Positions 44,263 through 53,321 of a stretch of DNA of 64,000 nt are shown here, piece by piece. Made by a program: the position numbers and the translations under genes. Origin of the DNA: Pseudomonas sp. REP124 (GTDB taxonomy: Bacteria; Pseudomonadota; Gammaproteobacteria; Pseudomonadales; Pseudomonadaceae); assembly GCF_020164475.1 (NCBI RefSeq), contig NZ_JAIQWX010000003.1, positions 1 through 64,000 of the forward strand, read 5' to 3'. Each line of letters starts with the position of its first letter. The stretch's first letter is position 1. The notes under the pieces were generated by a model that did not search any database, was not told the DNA's origin, and saw only the letters and a program-made list of their open reading frames with translations.

Positions 44263-46389
44263 TTAGAGGGTGTAGGAAATCCCCACCTGCACGGTCCTCG
44301 GCGCCCCCGGATAGGCGTAGACGTTGCCGAACGCGCCCTCCTCGTAATCCTCGTCACCCAGGTTCTTCACATCCAGGTTCAGCCGGATCTTCTCGTTGAC
44401 CTTGTAGTAACTCAGCAGATCGACAACGGTGTAACTGCCCATCGAAAACGCCGTATTGGCCGTCTGCCCCGCACGCTCGTCGACGTACTTCACGCCTGTC
44501 CCAAGCCCCAGTCCTTTCAAAGCACCATCCTGGAACTCATAGACATTGAGCAGGCTGAAGCTGTTCTGCGGGATGTTCATCAGGCGCGTGCCGGACTTGA
44601 TGACGTTGTCCTTGGTCACTTCGGCATCGACGTACGCATAGCCACCGATCACTCGCCACTGCGGGGTCAGGTTGCCGGCGACGTTGAGATCGAAACCACG
44701 GCTGCGCACTTCCCCAGCCGCGACGCTGAAGGTCGAGTCCACGGGATCGGTGGTCAGCACGTTACGCTTTTCGATCTGGTAGATCGCCGCGTCGACGCTG
44801 AGCTGGCTGTCCAGCGCTTCCCACTTGATACCCAGCTCCCAGGACTTGCCCTTCTCCGGCTCGAACCCGCCACCCTCGCGGCTGGCACCGGTATTGGGCT
44901 TGAACGAGCGAGCCGTATCGGCGTAGACCGCCACGGTGTCGGTCAGGTCATAGGTGAGGCCAAGGCGCGGGGTCACCGCATTGTCACTGGCCTGCCAGCT
45001 TCTGCCACCCGGGACGAAGGTTTCGTAGTCATGTTCGAAACGCTCGAAGCGTGCGCCGGCCAGCAGTTTCAGGCGTTCGGTCAATTCGACCTGATCCTGG
45101 ATGAAGGCAGCGTAGGTCTTGAGGTTTTCCTTGTCGTCGGTCGGCGTGCGGGTCAGCGCCGGACGCGGCTGGCCATACACAGGATCGAAGATGTCGATCG
45201 GGTAGGCACTCACCGCGCCGCTGGAACGCTGGATGATCGACTTGTAGTCGTAGTCTTCGTACTCGACGCCGGTCAGCAAGGTGTGATTGAAACCGCCCGC
45301 GGTGAAATGCCCGGTCAGGTTGAGCTGGGTGTCCTTGTCCGTCCATTCCAACTTGCGATAGTTGAAGTTGCGACCCAGGGTGCGGCCGTCTGCCGCGACT
45401 CCGTTGCCTTCGACCGCATTGCCCTGCAGCGTGCCGTCGAGCCACTGGAAGCCACCGCCCAGGGTCCAGTTGTCACTGAGGAAATGCTCGAAACGCAACT
45501 GGGCCATGTTGTTGTCGTTGTGCAGTTTGCCGACGTCTTTTTCACCCCAGAAGGTGTCGCGAGACGCGGTGCCGATCTGGTTGGGGTAGCGGGTCAGGCC
45601 GCGATCCAGCGGGTGATTGTTGCGCATGAAATCGCCCTCGAAGATCACCTTGGTGTCCTCGGTGGCTTGCCAGCTCAGCACCGGTGTGATGCCGTAGCGC
45701 TCGGTTTCGACATGATCGCGGAAGGTGTCGCCGCCCTCGCCCACCACGTTCAGGCGATAGGCCAGGCGGCCCTCTTCGTCCAGCGGGCCGCTGGCATCCA
45801 GGGTGCCGCGCTGCATGCCCTGATCGTCGAGCTGGCTGCCCAGGGTCACCGTGGGTTTCGCCAGCGGTTGCTTGGAGATGACGTTGAAGGTACCGCCCGG
45901 ATCGCCACGGCCATAGAGCATGGTCGCAGGCCCGCGCAGCACTTCGAGGCGTTCGATGGTGTTGGCATCCGGCATGTTCGGATAGCCGCGGTTGATCGGG
46001 AAGCCGTTGCGGTAGAACTCACCGGTGGTGAAGCCGCGAACGGTAAAGGTGGTCAGCCCCTGGCCGCCGAAATTGTTGGCGCGCCCTACGCCACCGGCGT
46101 AATCGAGGGCGTCCTGCAATCGGGTGGCGCTGATGTCCTCGACCACATCCTTGGGCACCACGGTGATGGACTGCGGCGTTTCGTGAATCGAGGTGTCGGT
46201 GCGTGTCGCGCTCGCCGAACGGGTCGCGCGGTAGCCATCTACGGGCCCCAAGGCGGTTTCGAAGTCTGCCGTGCCGACGATGTCGGTTGCCTGCAGTTCC
46301 AGGCTGGATTTATCGGTCAATACCTCATCCGCCCAGGAGGAGGTGGACAACGCCTGAAGCACACAAATCGACACAACACTACGACGCAT
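44263..46389 (-). CDS. TonB-dependent siderophore receptor
   Basis: Outer-membrane receptor of 708 residues. Signal peptide MRRSVVSICVLQALSTSSWA, then a plug domain (ETPQSITVVPKDVVED, LQDALDYAGGVGRANNFGGQ, FTVRGF, RLEVLRGPATMLYGRGDPGG) and a 22-strand beta-barrel ending in GAPRTVQVGISYTL with aromatic-type terminal strand. The frame extends upstream to 46464, but ATG 46389 gives the signal sequence. No N-terminal signalling domain, so not of the FpvA/ECF-coupled kind. Fits ferrichrome/hydroxamate or catecholate receptors; ligand not determinable. A Fur-like box lies upstream. Confidence 0.92.
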   Translation of the reverse strand: MRRSVVSICVLQALSTSSWADEVLTDKSSLELQATDIVGTADFETALGPVDGYRATRSASATRTDTSIHETPQSITVVPKDVVEDISATRLQDALDYAGGVGRANNFGGQGLTTFTVRGFTTGEFYRNGFPINRGYPNMPDANTIERLEVLRGPATMLYGRGDPGGTFNVISKQPLAKPTVTLGSQLDDQGMQRGTLDASGPLDEEGRLAYRLNVVGEGGDTFRDHVETERYGITPVLSWQATEDTKVIFEGDFMRNNHPLDRGLTRYPNQIGTASRDTFWGEKDVGKLHNDNNMAQLRFEHFLSDNWTLGGGFQWLDGTLQGNAVEGNGVAADGRTLGRNFNYRKLEWTDKDTQLNLTGHFTAGGFNHTLLTGVEYEDYDYKSIIQRSSGAVSAYPIDIFDPVYGQPRPALTRTPTDDKENLKTYAAFIQDQVELTERLKLLAGARFERFEHDYETFVPGGRSWQASDNAVTPRLGLTYDLTDTVAVYADTARSFKPNTGASREGGGFEPEKGKSWELGIKWEALDSQLSVDAAIYQIEKRNVLTTDPVDSTFSVAAGEVRSRGFDLNVAGNLTPQWRVIGGYAYVDAEVTKDNVIKSGTRLMNIPQNSFSLLNVYEFQDGALKGLGLGTGVKYVDERAGQTANTAFSMGSYTVVDLLSYYKVNEKIRLNLDVKNLGDEDYEEGAFGNVYAYPGAPRTVQVGISYTL

Positions 46390-46474
46390 CTTTAGAACCT
46401 TGGGTAAATGGCCAAAAGGAAAGGCATACGTGCCAAAAAATCGGAGCGCATGGTATACCAACATATTAAATATT

Positions 46475-46493
46475 GATAGGTATTCTCATTTGT
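46475..46493. promoter_or_regulatory. Candidate Fur box
   Basis: GATAGGTATTCTCATTTGT matches the 19-bp Fur consensus at about 11 positions, including the ATTCTCATT core often seen in Pseudomonas. It lies 86 bp before the receptor start. Confidence 0.45.
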
Positions 46494-46515
46494 ATTTACG
46501 TGGAGATTGACATGA

Positions 46516-46549
46516 TTGCCTAAAGCAATTAATTATTTGCCTTAGGCAA
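46516..46549. promoter_or_regulatory. Twin palindromic operator for the MarR-GNAT regulator
   Basis: Two copies of the 13-bp palindrome TTGCCTWARGCAA: TTGCCTAAAGCAA (46516-46528) and TTGCCTTAGGCAA (46537-46549), 21 bp apart, i.e. two helical turns on one DNA face. They end 17 bp before the start of the MarR-GNAT gene and lie between it and the siderophore receptor. This is the classic layout of an autorepressor site. Confidence 0.7.
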
Positions 46550-46566
46550 CCAATTTAGAGATTCCC

Positions 46567-47493
46567 ATGACCAGCCCCTCCATCGATCGCATCGAGGCCG
46601 TCCGCCATTTCAACCGTTTCTACACGCAGCAGATTGGCGTGTTGCAGGAACACCTCAACCAGGCCGATTTCTCATTGACGGAAAGCCGGATTCTTTTCGA
46701 GCTGGGCGCGCGCACGGCGCTGACCAGTGCCGATCTGTGCCAGCTGCTCGGGCTGAACGCCGGCTATCTCAGCCGTATCGTCAACGGGTTCGAGAAGAAG
46801 AATCTGATCGAGAAAACCCGTTCGACCAGCGACGCACGGGCGTCGGAGCTGAAGCTCACCGATTCGGGCAGAGCGGTGTTGGGGCAGCTGGAGCAGGCGT
46901 CTCGCGAGGCCGTCAGTGTCATGCTGCAACGGTTGCCGGAGACGCAACAGGAGCAATTGGTCCAGGGAATGACGCAGGTTCAGAACCTGCTCAGCGGCAG
47001 AACCACCTCCTACCTGTTGCGCGACCCGCAAGCCGGCGACATGGGCATCGTCGTCCAGCAGCAGGCTTCGCTCTACACCCGCGAGTACGACTGGAATTCG
47101 GAGTTCGAAGCGCCGGTGGCAGAGATCGTCGCCAAGTTTTTGAGAGAGTTCGACCGGACCTGCGAGCGTTGCTGGATCGCGGAAAAGGACGGCAAGGTCG
47201 TCGGCTCGATCTTCGTCGTCCGGCACGACGAAAAGACCGCCAAGCTGAGGATGTTGTACGTGGACGCGTCAGCCAGAGGACTGGGCATCGGCAACCGACT
47301 GATCGAAGAATGCATCGCCTTCGCCCGTCAGGCCGGATACGAAAAGATGATGCTCTGGACCACCAGCATCCTGTCCGACGCCCGCCGGCTGTACCAGAAG
47401 GCGGGTTTCCAGTTGATCGAAGAAGAGCCTATGCACAGCTTCGGCAAAGACCTCGTCAGCCAAACCTGGATGCGCGATCTGTCGGAGCGGTGA
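46567..47493 (+). CDS. MarR-family HTH / GNAT N-acetyltransferase fusion
   Basis: Protein of 308 residues: N-terminal MarR winged HTH (about 1-145; SADLCQLLGLNAGYLSRIVN, KTRSTSDARASELKLTDSGR) fused to a C-terminal GNAT domain (about 155-305; LRMLYVDASARGLGIGNRLI with the acetyl-CoA loop, then YEKMMLWTTSI and ARRLYQKAGFQLIEEE). Natural fusion known in bacteria; it presumably links sensing or acetylation of a small molecule to repression. Divergent from the siderophore receptor with twin palindromes between them. Confidence 0.9.
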   Translation: MTSPSIDRIEAVRHFNRFYTQQIGVLQEHLNQADFSLTESRILFELGARTALTSADLCQLLGLNAGYLSRIVNGFEKKNLIEKTRSTSDARASELKLTDSGRAVLGQLEQASREAVSVMLQRLPETQQEQLVQGMTQVQNLLSGRTTSYLLRDPQAGDMGIVVQQQASLYTREYDWNSEFEAPVAEIVAKFLREFDRTCERCWIAEKDGKVVGSIFVVRHDEKTAKLRMLYVDASARGLGIGNRLIEECIAFARQAGYEKMMLWTTSILSDARRLYQKAGFQLIEEEPMHSFGKDLVSQTWMRDLSER

Positions 47494-47526
47494 TACTGGC
47501 AGATTCTGTGACCCACACGGAACCTT

Positions 47527-47625
47527 GTGGGAGCGAGCCTGCTCGCGATGAGCCTGAGATCACTGCGGGCTGTCAGGCAACTCGCGTCATCGTTGACGAC
47601 CATCGCGAGCAGGCTCGCTCCCACA
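47527..47625. repeat. REPIN (GTGGGAGCGAGC family)
   Basis: Arms GTGGGAGCGAGCCTGCTCGC and its complement, just downstream of the MarR-GNAT gene. Confidence 0.9.
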
Positions 47626-47669
47626 GTGGATGGTGCTGATTGCAGGTCTTGTGACCAACACAAAAACCT

Positions 47670-47759
47670 GTGGGAGCGTGGCTTGCCCGCGAAGGCGTCA
47701 GGTCAGTCTGCATCTGCTTTGCTGACACTCCGCTTTCGCGAGCAAGCCCGCTCCCACAG
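47670..47759. repeat. REPIN (GTGGGAGCGTGG/GCGGGC family)
   Basis: Second paired REP directly after the previous one, arms TGGGAGCGTGGCTTGCCCGC and GCGAGCAAGCCCGCTCCCAC. With 47527-47625 it fills the convergent gap before the ABC gene. Confidence 0.85.
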
Positions 47760-47781
47760 TGGATTTGTGCAAGGCCCCAAA

Positions 47782-49641
47782 TCAGGCCCGATCCATCGCC
47801 TCTTCCAGCCCCTCATCTTCCCCCAGGAACCCGCCGCTCTGGTGCTGCCACAGCCGCGCATAGGTGCCGTTCTTCTTCAGCAGTTCAGCATGGGTGCCCT
47901 GTTCGATGATGCGGCCCTCATCCATGACGATCAGCCGATCCATAGCCGCAATAGTCGACAACCGGTGGGCAATGGCGATGACAGTCTTGCCCTGCATCAT
48001 TTCATCGAGGCTTTCCTGGATCGCGACTTCAACCTCCGAGTCCAGCGCACTGGTAGCCTCGTCGAGTAGCAGGATCGGCGCGTTCTTGAGCATCACCCGG
48101 GCGATGGCGACACGTTGACGCTGGCCGCCCGAGAGCTTGATGCCGCGTTCCCCGACCAATGTGTCGTAGCCGGAGTGCCCCTGCGGATCCCGCAACTGGC
48201 TGATGAAACCGTCGGCCTGGGCATTGGCGGCAGCTCGGCGAATCTGCTCGTCGGTCGCATCCGGACGGCCATAGGCGATGTTGTCGCGGATGGATCGATG
48301 CAGCAGCGACGTATCCTGAGTGACCATGCCGATGGCGCTGCGCAGGCTGTCTTGCGTCACCTGAGCGATGTTCTGCCCATCGATGCGAATCTCGCCGCTG
48401 TCCACGTCGTAGAAGCGCAGCAGCAGATTGATCAGCGTCGACTTGCCCGCACCGGAACGCCCCACCAGACCGATTTTCTCCCCCGCACGGATGTTCAGGC
48501 TCAGGCCATCGAGCACCTGGCGTTCACCGTTGTAGTTGAAGCGCACGTTGTCGAAACTCACCGCGCCACCCACAGGCACCAACACACCCGCATTCGGCGC
48601 GTCCTGCACCTTGGGGCCCTGGGTCAGGGTCACCATGCCGTCCTGCACGGTGCCGATGCTCTCGAACAGCGAGGTCATCTGCCACATGATCCAGTGCGAC
48701 ATGCCATTGATACGCAGCGCCATGGCCGTGATCGCCGCCACCGCTCCGGTGCCGACCTCACCCTGATGCCACAGCCACAGCGCATAGCCGCCAGCGCCAA
48801 TGATCAGCCCCACCACCAGCGCCTGATTGACGATCTCGAACTGGCTGACCAGACGCATCTGGCGAAAACCGGTCTGCTTGAAATCCTCCATCGCCGCACG
48901 GGCGAAGTGCGCTTCACGCTTGGAGTGCGAGAAAAGTTTCACCGTGGTGATGTTGGTGTAGGCATCCGAAACGCGCCCGGTCATCGATGACCGCGCATGG
49001 GCCTGCTCCTGCCCGACCTTCCCCAGACGCGGCACGAAATACAGCATCGCCAAGCCGAACAACGCGATCCAGATGATGAAAGGCAGCATCAGTTTCAGGG
49101 CGAAGCCGCCGGCCAGGGCGATGATTGCAATGAAATAAACGCCGATCCCGGGTGCGATTTCGATCACCGTGAACAACACTTCGCGCACGGCCAGTGCCGT
49201 CTGCATCACCTTGGTCGTGACCCGGCCGGAGAACTCATCGGAAAAGAAAGAAAGGCTTTGGCGCAGCATCAGGCGATGGAAATCCCAGCGCAGGCGCAGC
49301 GGCAGATTGATCGCCAGAATCTGGTGCTGAACCATCGTGCGCAGCGCCACCAGGCCAATACTGGTGACCAGCACAATCCCGATCCCCCACAGCACACGAC
49401 GCTCCTGCCCTTGCGCATCGCCGCCGGCCTGCCAGGTCGAGAGCAGATCCACAACTTGCCCGAGGAAGGAAAACAACCAGGCTTCGTAAATCGACACACC
49501 GGCACTGAGCAGCGCAAACAGCAGAATGTAACCCCGCGCGCCCCGGGTGCAGGCCCACAGGAACCGTGCAAGTCCAACCGGTGGCGGTGGTGCCTCATCA
49601 GGCGGAAAAGGGTCGAGCCTTCGTTCAAACACACGAAGCAT
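47782..49641 (-). CDS. ABC transporter, fused permease/ATPase (MsbA/MDR-like exporter)
   Basis: Half-transporter of 619 residues, expected to act as a dimer. Six membrane helices in the N-terminal half (about 35-330), then an ATPase domain with Walker A GLVGRSGAGKSTLINLL, Q-loop VTQDTSLLHRS, signature LSGGQRQRVAIARV, Walker B ILLLDEATSALDSE and the switch His in IAHRLSTI. AGGAGGC precedes ATG 49641. Substrate unknown; stands alone. Confidence 0.92.
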   Translation of the reverse strand: MLRVFERRLDPFPPDEAPPPPVGLARFLWACTRGARGYILLFALLSAGVSIYEAWLFSFLGQVVDLLSTWQAGGDAQGQERRVLWGIGIVLVTSIGLVALRTMVQHQILAINLPLRLRWDFHRLMLRQSLSFFSDEFSGRVTTKVMQTALAVREVLFTVIEIAPGIGVYFIAIIALAGGFALKLMLPFIIWIALFGLAMLYFVPRLGKVGQEQAHARSSMTGRVSDAYTNITTVKLFSHSKREAHFARAAMEDFKQTGFRQMRLVSQFEIVNQALVVGLIIGAGGYALWLWHQGEVGTGAVAAITAMALRINGMSHWIMWQMTSLFESIGTVQDGMVTLTQGPKVQDAPNAGVLVPVGGAVSFDNVRFNYNGERQVLDGLSLNIRAGEKIGLVGRSGAGKSTLINLLLRFYDVDSGEIRIDGQNIAQVTQDSLRSAIGMVTQDTSLLHRSIRDNIAYGRPDATDEQIRRAAANAQADGFISQLRDPQGHSGYDTLVGERGIKLSGGQRQRVAIARVMLKNAPILLLDEATSALDSEVEVAIQESLDEMMQGKTVIAIAHRLSTIAAMDRLIVMDEGRIIEQGTHAELLKKNGTYARLWQHQSGGFLGEDEGLEEAMDRA

Positions 49642-49716
49642 TGTGGCCTCCTAAATGGTCAAGAGCGCAGATTCTGCCATCTAACGGAGGTTTTGAGGGT
49701 TTTGCAGGCCAAGGGT

Positions 49717-49979
49717 TCGACTCCACCCCCTGTGGCTGCGGGCTTGCCCTAATGCCAGTCAGTTAAGGCAAAACGCGGTCCATGTAGCAGCTGGCGAAGC
49801 CTGCGTCCGGCTGCGAAGCAGTCGCAAAACCTGAATGCGAGGTCTGCCTGGAGCACCGCGTTGCCTGATTTCACGACTGCTGCGCAGCCGGACGCAGGCT
49901 TCGCCAGCTGCTACATGTTTTGCGGCGGCTTAACTGACTGGCATTAGGGCTTGCCCGCAGCCACAGGGGGTGGAGTCGA
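49717..49979. repeat. Nested inverted repeat: 51-bp outer arms around a REPIN
   Basis: Outer arms 49717-49767 and 49929-49979 are complementary apart from a TT/AA step (TCGACTCCACCCCCTGTGGC ... ATGCCAGTCAGTTAAG). Inside, 49783-49916 is a complete REPIN of the GTAGCAGCTGGCGAAGCCTG family. The inner end of each outer arm, ATGCCAGTCAGTTAAG, also flanks a different REPIN at 56578-56754. The gap 49642-50068 holds nothing else but the higBA promoter. Confidence 0.85.
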
Positions 49980-50017
49980 CACTGGATCTGTGAACAGGGC
50001 TCTGCAACAAACCAGGA

Positions 50018-50035
50018 GTTGTGAAAAAACACAAC
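50018..50035. promoter_or_regulatory. Candidate HigA operator, GTTGTG-A6-CACAAC
   Basis: Perfect inverted repeat GTTGTG (50018-50023) and CACAAC (50030-50035) around six A, 33 bp before the toxin start. Typical of autoregulated type II toxin-antitoxin promoters. Confidence 0.6.
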
Positions 50036-50068
50036 CGGAGTACCATCGGCCCAAAGACAGGGAAGCCT

Positions 50069-50401
50069 ATGGATATTCTCAAGCCATCACGATTTGATGA
50101 TGCTGCGATTTTGTACCCGAACGACAAGGCCGGGCTTGACCGTTGCCACCGTCTTTTAAAGATGGCACGCCCGAAAGGATTCGCGGATCTGCAAAAGCTT
50201 TTTGGTACGCACGGCATCGACTTGTTCAAGCCGAGAGCCGAAATGAATTGGGTGGTGATCGACGTTGGTGGCAATAACCTGCGGGTGATAGGCGGAGTCA
50301 ACTACACCCGGCAGAAGTTCTATGTAAAACACATCTACACGCATGCCGATTACGACGTTGCCAACGTCTGGTATGCACGAAACAAAGGGGTAAGACGATG
50401 A
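50069..50401 (+). CDS. higB: Type II toxin, HigB family mRNA interferase
   Basis: Toxin of 110 residues. Matches HigB (PF09907-type): MNWVVIDVGGNNLRVIGGVN, then YTRQKFYVKHIYTHADYDVA. Such proteins cleave mRNA on the ribosome. Start ATG 50069 has GGGAAGCC upstream; the frame is open from 50021 but that part covers the operator. Toxin precedes antitoxin, the usual higBA order, with ATGA overlap. Confidence 0.88.
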   Translation: MDILKPSRFDDAAILYPNDKAGLDRCHRLLKMARPKGFADLQKLFGTHGIDLFKPRAEMNWVVIDVGGNNLRVIGGVNYTRQKFYVKHIYTHADYDVANVWYARNKGVRR

Positions 50402-50949
50402 ATGCAGCCCGAAATGACTTTCAAGCCGTGATCGCAATGCTGGGCGAGCTACACACCGCGGTTGAGCGTCTGCGTGGTGAATTTGTGCATGGCATCAATA
50501 CCCCTGCTGACTATGAGCGGGCGACCTGGTTGCTCGATGAACTGACCGATGGGCGCGCACTGAGCAGAATCGAAGAAAAAATCCTCGTTGAACTGGAGGA
50601 TGAAATTCTGGCTTACCAGAAAAAATCCGAGCAGTTTCGCGAATCGAATGCCGCTTTCGAGGCGACATGCACTCCCGTGCAGCTGATCAAGGATCTGATG
50701 GAGACGCTCGGGCTCACCGGTTCGGACCTTCCTGAAATCGGCGATAAAACGGCCGTGTCCAAGGTGCTCAGTGGAGATCGGCCTATCAGTCACAAGATGG
50801 CATATGCGCTGGCCGAACGATTTGCTATGGAACCAGGCGCTTTCCTGCCGGCAGCGCCGGAAATGCTGGCTGCCACCGAGAGTGCATTGCGCAAGACCAG
50901 GAAAGCCTCCGCTCCGCTGACACGTCAGGAGAAAAGTGGCCAACATTGA
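50398..50949 (+). CDS. higA: HigA-type antitoxin with XRE helix-turn-helix
   Basis: Antitoxin of 183 residues, longer than usual. An N-terminal helical part (1-95, likely toxin-binding) and a C-terminal HTH (about 100-155): PVQLIKDLMETLGLTGSDLP, TAVSKVLSGDRPISHKMAYA. Start overlaps the toxin stop by four bases (ATGA). Probably neutralises HigB and represses the promoter through the GTTGTG palindrome. Confidence 0.85.
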   Translation: MNAARNDFQAVIAMLGELHTAVERLRGEFVHGINTPADYERATWLLDELTDGRALSRIEEKILVELEDEILAYQKKSEQFRESNAAFEATCTPVQLIKDLMETLGLTGSDLPEIGDKTAVSKVLSGDRPISHKMAYALAERFAMEPGAFLPAAPEMLAATESALRKTRKASAPLTRQEKSGQH

Positions 50950-51013
50950 GTGCGACCTCGCTTGGCCACTTCGCCCCTGCCTAACGCTAAGACGTCACGC
51001 TGCCCCTTCCCTC

Positions 51014-51232
51014 CTATCGCCTGTCATCAGAAAGCGGCGTCTGCTCATCCGCCTCCGGCGTCACCCTCTCCCCAGGTGGGTTCCAATCATCGGGGCGTTC
51101 ATCCGCGGGATTTTTCAACGGGTCGTACTTGTCGGGATCATCCGGGTCCAGCAGCGGTTCGTCCGAGTCAGGCTCGGGCTTTGATGGATCGGAGTCTTGC
51201 GTCTGGTCTTCGAAACTCGAGTCTGTAGACAT
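51014..51232 (-). CDS. Small acidic Asp/Pro-rich hypothetical protein
   Basis: Protein of 72 residues, almost entirely hydrophilic: runs of D, P, E (SKPEPDSDEPLLDPDDPDKY). GAGGTGGTT stands before ATG 51232. Likely disordered; function unknown. Confidence 0.5.
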   Translation of the reverse strand: MSTDSSFEDQTQDSDPSKPEPDSDEPLLDPDDPDKYDPLKNPADERPDDWNPPGERVTPEADEQTPLSDDRR

Positions 51233-51348
51233 AACCACCTCGCCAATGAGATTCCGGACAATCCGGTCTTATGGGTTGGAGGCCCTTGCAGCCGGCGGGT
51301 GCATTCGGATGGATGAACGGACGATGCGGCGCTGTCATGCCCCGCGCA

Positions 51349-52263
51349 TCAGTAGTTGAAATCATGCCCCAGCTCTTTCTGCATCCACTCCAGAAAACGC
51401 CGCACCCGGGGAAAATTCGAATGCGCACGGGGAAATACCAGGTGGTGCGCAGTGATCGGTGAACTCAATGCCGGCGCCACTTCGACCAAGGCACCTCGCG
51501 CCAGGTAATCCTGCGCCAGCAAGGTGCTCTCGAGGGCGAACCCTAGGCCGTGATTGGCGGCCTCCAGCGTCATGTAGGATCGGTCGAAGCTCAAGGTGTA
51601 GGGTTTTTCCGGACGCGATACGCCGTGTTGGGCAAAAAGCTGCGGCCACTTGATCAGGGTCGCTTCGGACAGGATCAACTGGCTGTCCAGCAAATCCGCG
51701 GCGGTGCGGATCGGGCGCTTCTCCAGCAGCTTGGGTGACGCCATCACCGCGATCTTTTCGTTGCGGATCGTGCGTACTTCGTAGCTCGGCCAGTTGGGCA
51801 TGCCGTGGCGGATGTCCACATCGATCTTGTCGCGGCTGAAGTGCAGCGACTCGTAAGAACACGACAGGTTGATCTGGATGTCGGGATGGCTCTGGCGGAA
51901 CTGCTCCAGACGCGGCATCAGCCACAGCAGCCCGAAACTGGGCGATGAGTGCAAACGCAGGCAATCGAGACTGACGTCACTTGTGGCGCGCTCGGTCGCC
52001 ACGGCGAGACTGTGCAGGATGCCGGAGACCTCGGTCAGGTACTGCTCGCCGACCGGGGTCAAGGTCACGCCTCTGGCGGTTCGGAAGAACAGCTGGCGCC
52101 CGATCATCGCCTCCAGCTTGGCCAATTGATGACTGACAGCCGAAGGCGTCAGGTCAAGCAATTCGGCGGCGCGGGCGACATTGCCGAAGCGTGCGGTCTG
52201 CTCGAAGGCCTGAATGGCTTTCAGCGGTGGCAATGTGGCGGGAGCATCGTCATCTGAACGCAT
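51349..52263 (-). CDS. LysR-family regulator (GcvA-like)
   Basis: Regulator of 304 residues with HTH (FGNVARAAELLDLTPSAVSH) and effector domain; the N-terminus PPLKAIQAFEQTARFGN is the GcvA/AmpR-like style. ATG 52263 chosen; the frame upstream lacks a good site. Divergent from the SDR-MFS-transketolase operon, which it probably controls. Confidence 0.9.
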   Translation of the reverse strand: MRSDDDAPATLPPLKAIQAFEQTARFGNVARAAELLDLTPSAVSHQLAKLEAMIGRQLFFRTARGVTLTPVGEQYLTEVSGILHSLAVATERATSDVSLDCLRLHSSPSFGLLWLMPRLEQFRQSHPDIQINLSCSYESLHFSRDKIDVDIRHGMPNWPSYEVRTIRNEKIAVMASPKLLEKRPIRTAADLLDSQLILSEATLIKWPQLFAQHGVSRPEKPYTLSFDRSYMTLEAANHGLGFALESTLLAQDYLARGALVEVAPALSSPITAHHLVFPRAHSNFPRVRRFLEWMQKELGHDFNY

Positions 52264-52472
52264 TGTAATGATAGTTCCGCTGCAAGTGGCATGGACCGGG
52301 CATCGCGTCATTCAACCACCCAACCGAGCGAATGACGAGTGCTGAATTTTTTTCAGCACCCAGTGAAGTTCGCGTTATTGCTCAAGACCTTGCTGGAGAA
52401 CAAGCTGAGTCATCGGTTCGTTGCGGATCGACCCACTCAAAACACTCAAATAAAAACAACGAGGTAATCCCC

Positions 52473-53222
52473 ATGCTTCTCCAAGGCAAAGTCGCGATCA
52501 TCACCGGTGCAGCCTCCGCACGTGGCATTGGCCGCGCTACGGCGGCCACCTTCGCCCAACAGGGTGCGCAGGTTGTGATTCTCGATCTGGATCAATCCGC
52601 CGCCCGTGACGCCGCGGCCTCCCTGGGCGAAGGCCATCTGGGTCTGGCAGCCAACGTCGCCGATGAATCGCAGGTTCAACAGGCCGTGGCGAAGATCATC
52701 GAGCACTTCGGTCGCATTGACATTCTGGTCAACAACGCCGGCATCACCCAGCCTCTGAAGACCCTGGATATCCGCCCTTCAGATTACGACAAGGTGCTGG
52801 ACGTGAGCCTGCGGGGCACCTTGCTCATGTCGCAGGCGGTGATTCCGCTGATGCGCCAGCAGTCCGGCGGCAGCATCGTCTGCATGTCGTCTGTTTCCGC
52901 ACAACGTGGCGGTGGCATCTTCGGCGGCCCTCACTACAGCGCTGCCAAAGCAGGCGTGCTGGGTCTGGCCAAAGCCATGGCCCGGGAACTGGGGCCGGAC
53001 AAGGTACGCGTCAACTCCATCGCGCCCGGCCTGATTCACACCGACATCACCGGCGGCCTGATGCAGGACGAGCGTCGTCACGCGATCATCGACGGCATCC
53101 CGCTGGGTCGCCTGGGCGAAGCTCAGGACGTCGCCAACGCAGCCCTGTTCCTGGCCAGCGACCTATCCTCTTACCTGACCGGCATCACGTTGGATGTGAA
53201 CGGCGGCATGCTGATTCATTGA
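52473..53222 (+). CDS. Short-chain dehydrogenase/reductase
   Basis: Classical SDR of 249 residues: nucleotide loop TGAASARGIG (10-19), NNAG, catalytic Ser in MSSVSAQRGG, YSAAK (Tyr-xxx-Lys). Start ATG 52473 with GAGGT upstream. First gene of the operon with an MFS carrier and split transketolase; probably oxidises a polyol or sugar alcohol to the ketose used by the transketolase. Confidence 0.9.
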   Translation: MLLQGKVAIITGAASARGIGRATAATFAQQGAQVVILDLDQSAARDAAASLGEGHLGLAANVADESQVQQAVAKIIEHFGRIDILVNNAGITQPLKTLDIRPSDYDKVLDVSLRGTLLMSQAVIPLMRQQSGGSIVCMSSVSAQRGGGIFGGPHYSAAKAGVLGLAKAMARELGPDKVRVNSIAPGLIHTDITGGLMQDERRHAIIDGIPLGRLGEAQDVANAALFLASDLSSYLTGITLDVNGGMLIH

Positions 53223-53321
53223 GTACACCTGGGCGGGCCTGCATGGCCCGTGCGGTTCTGGATCGACGATGCAGCCGGGCCTCGGGCCTGGCGGTCAATA
53301 AAAACAAGAGATCGGACCATC

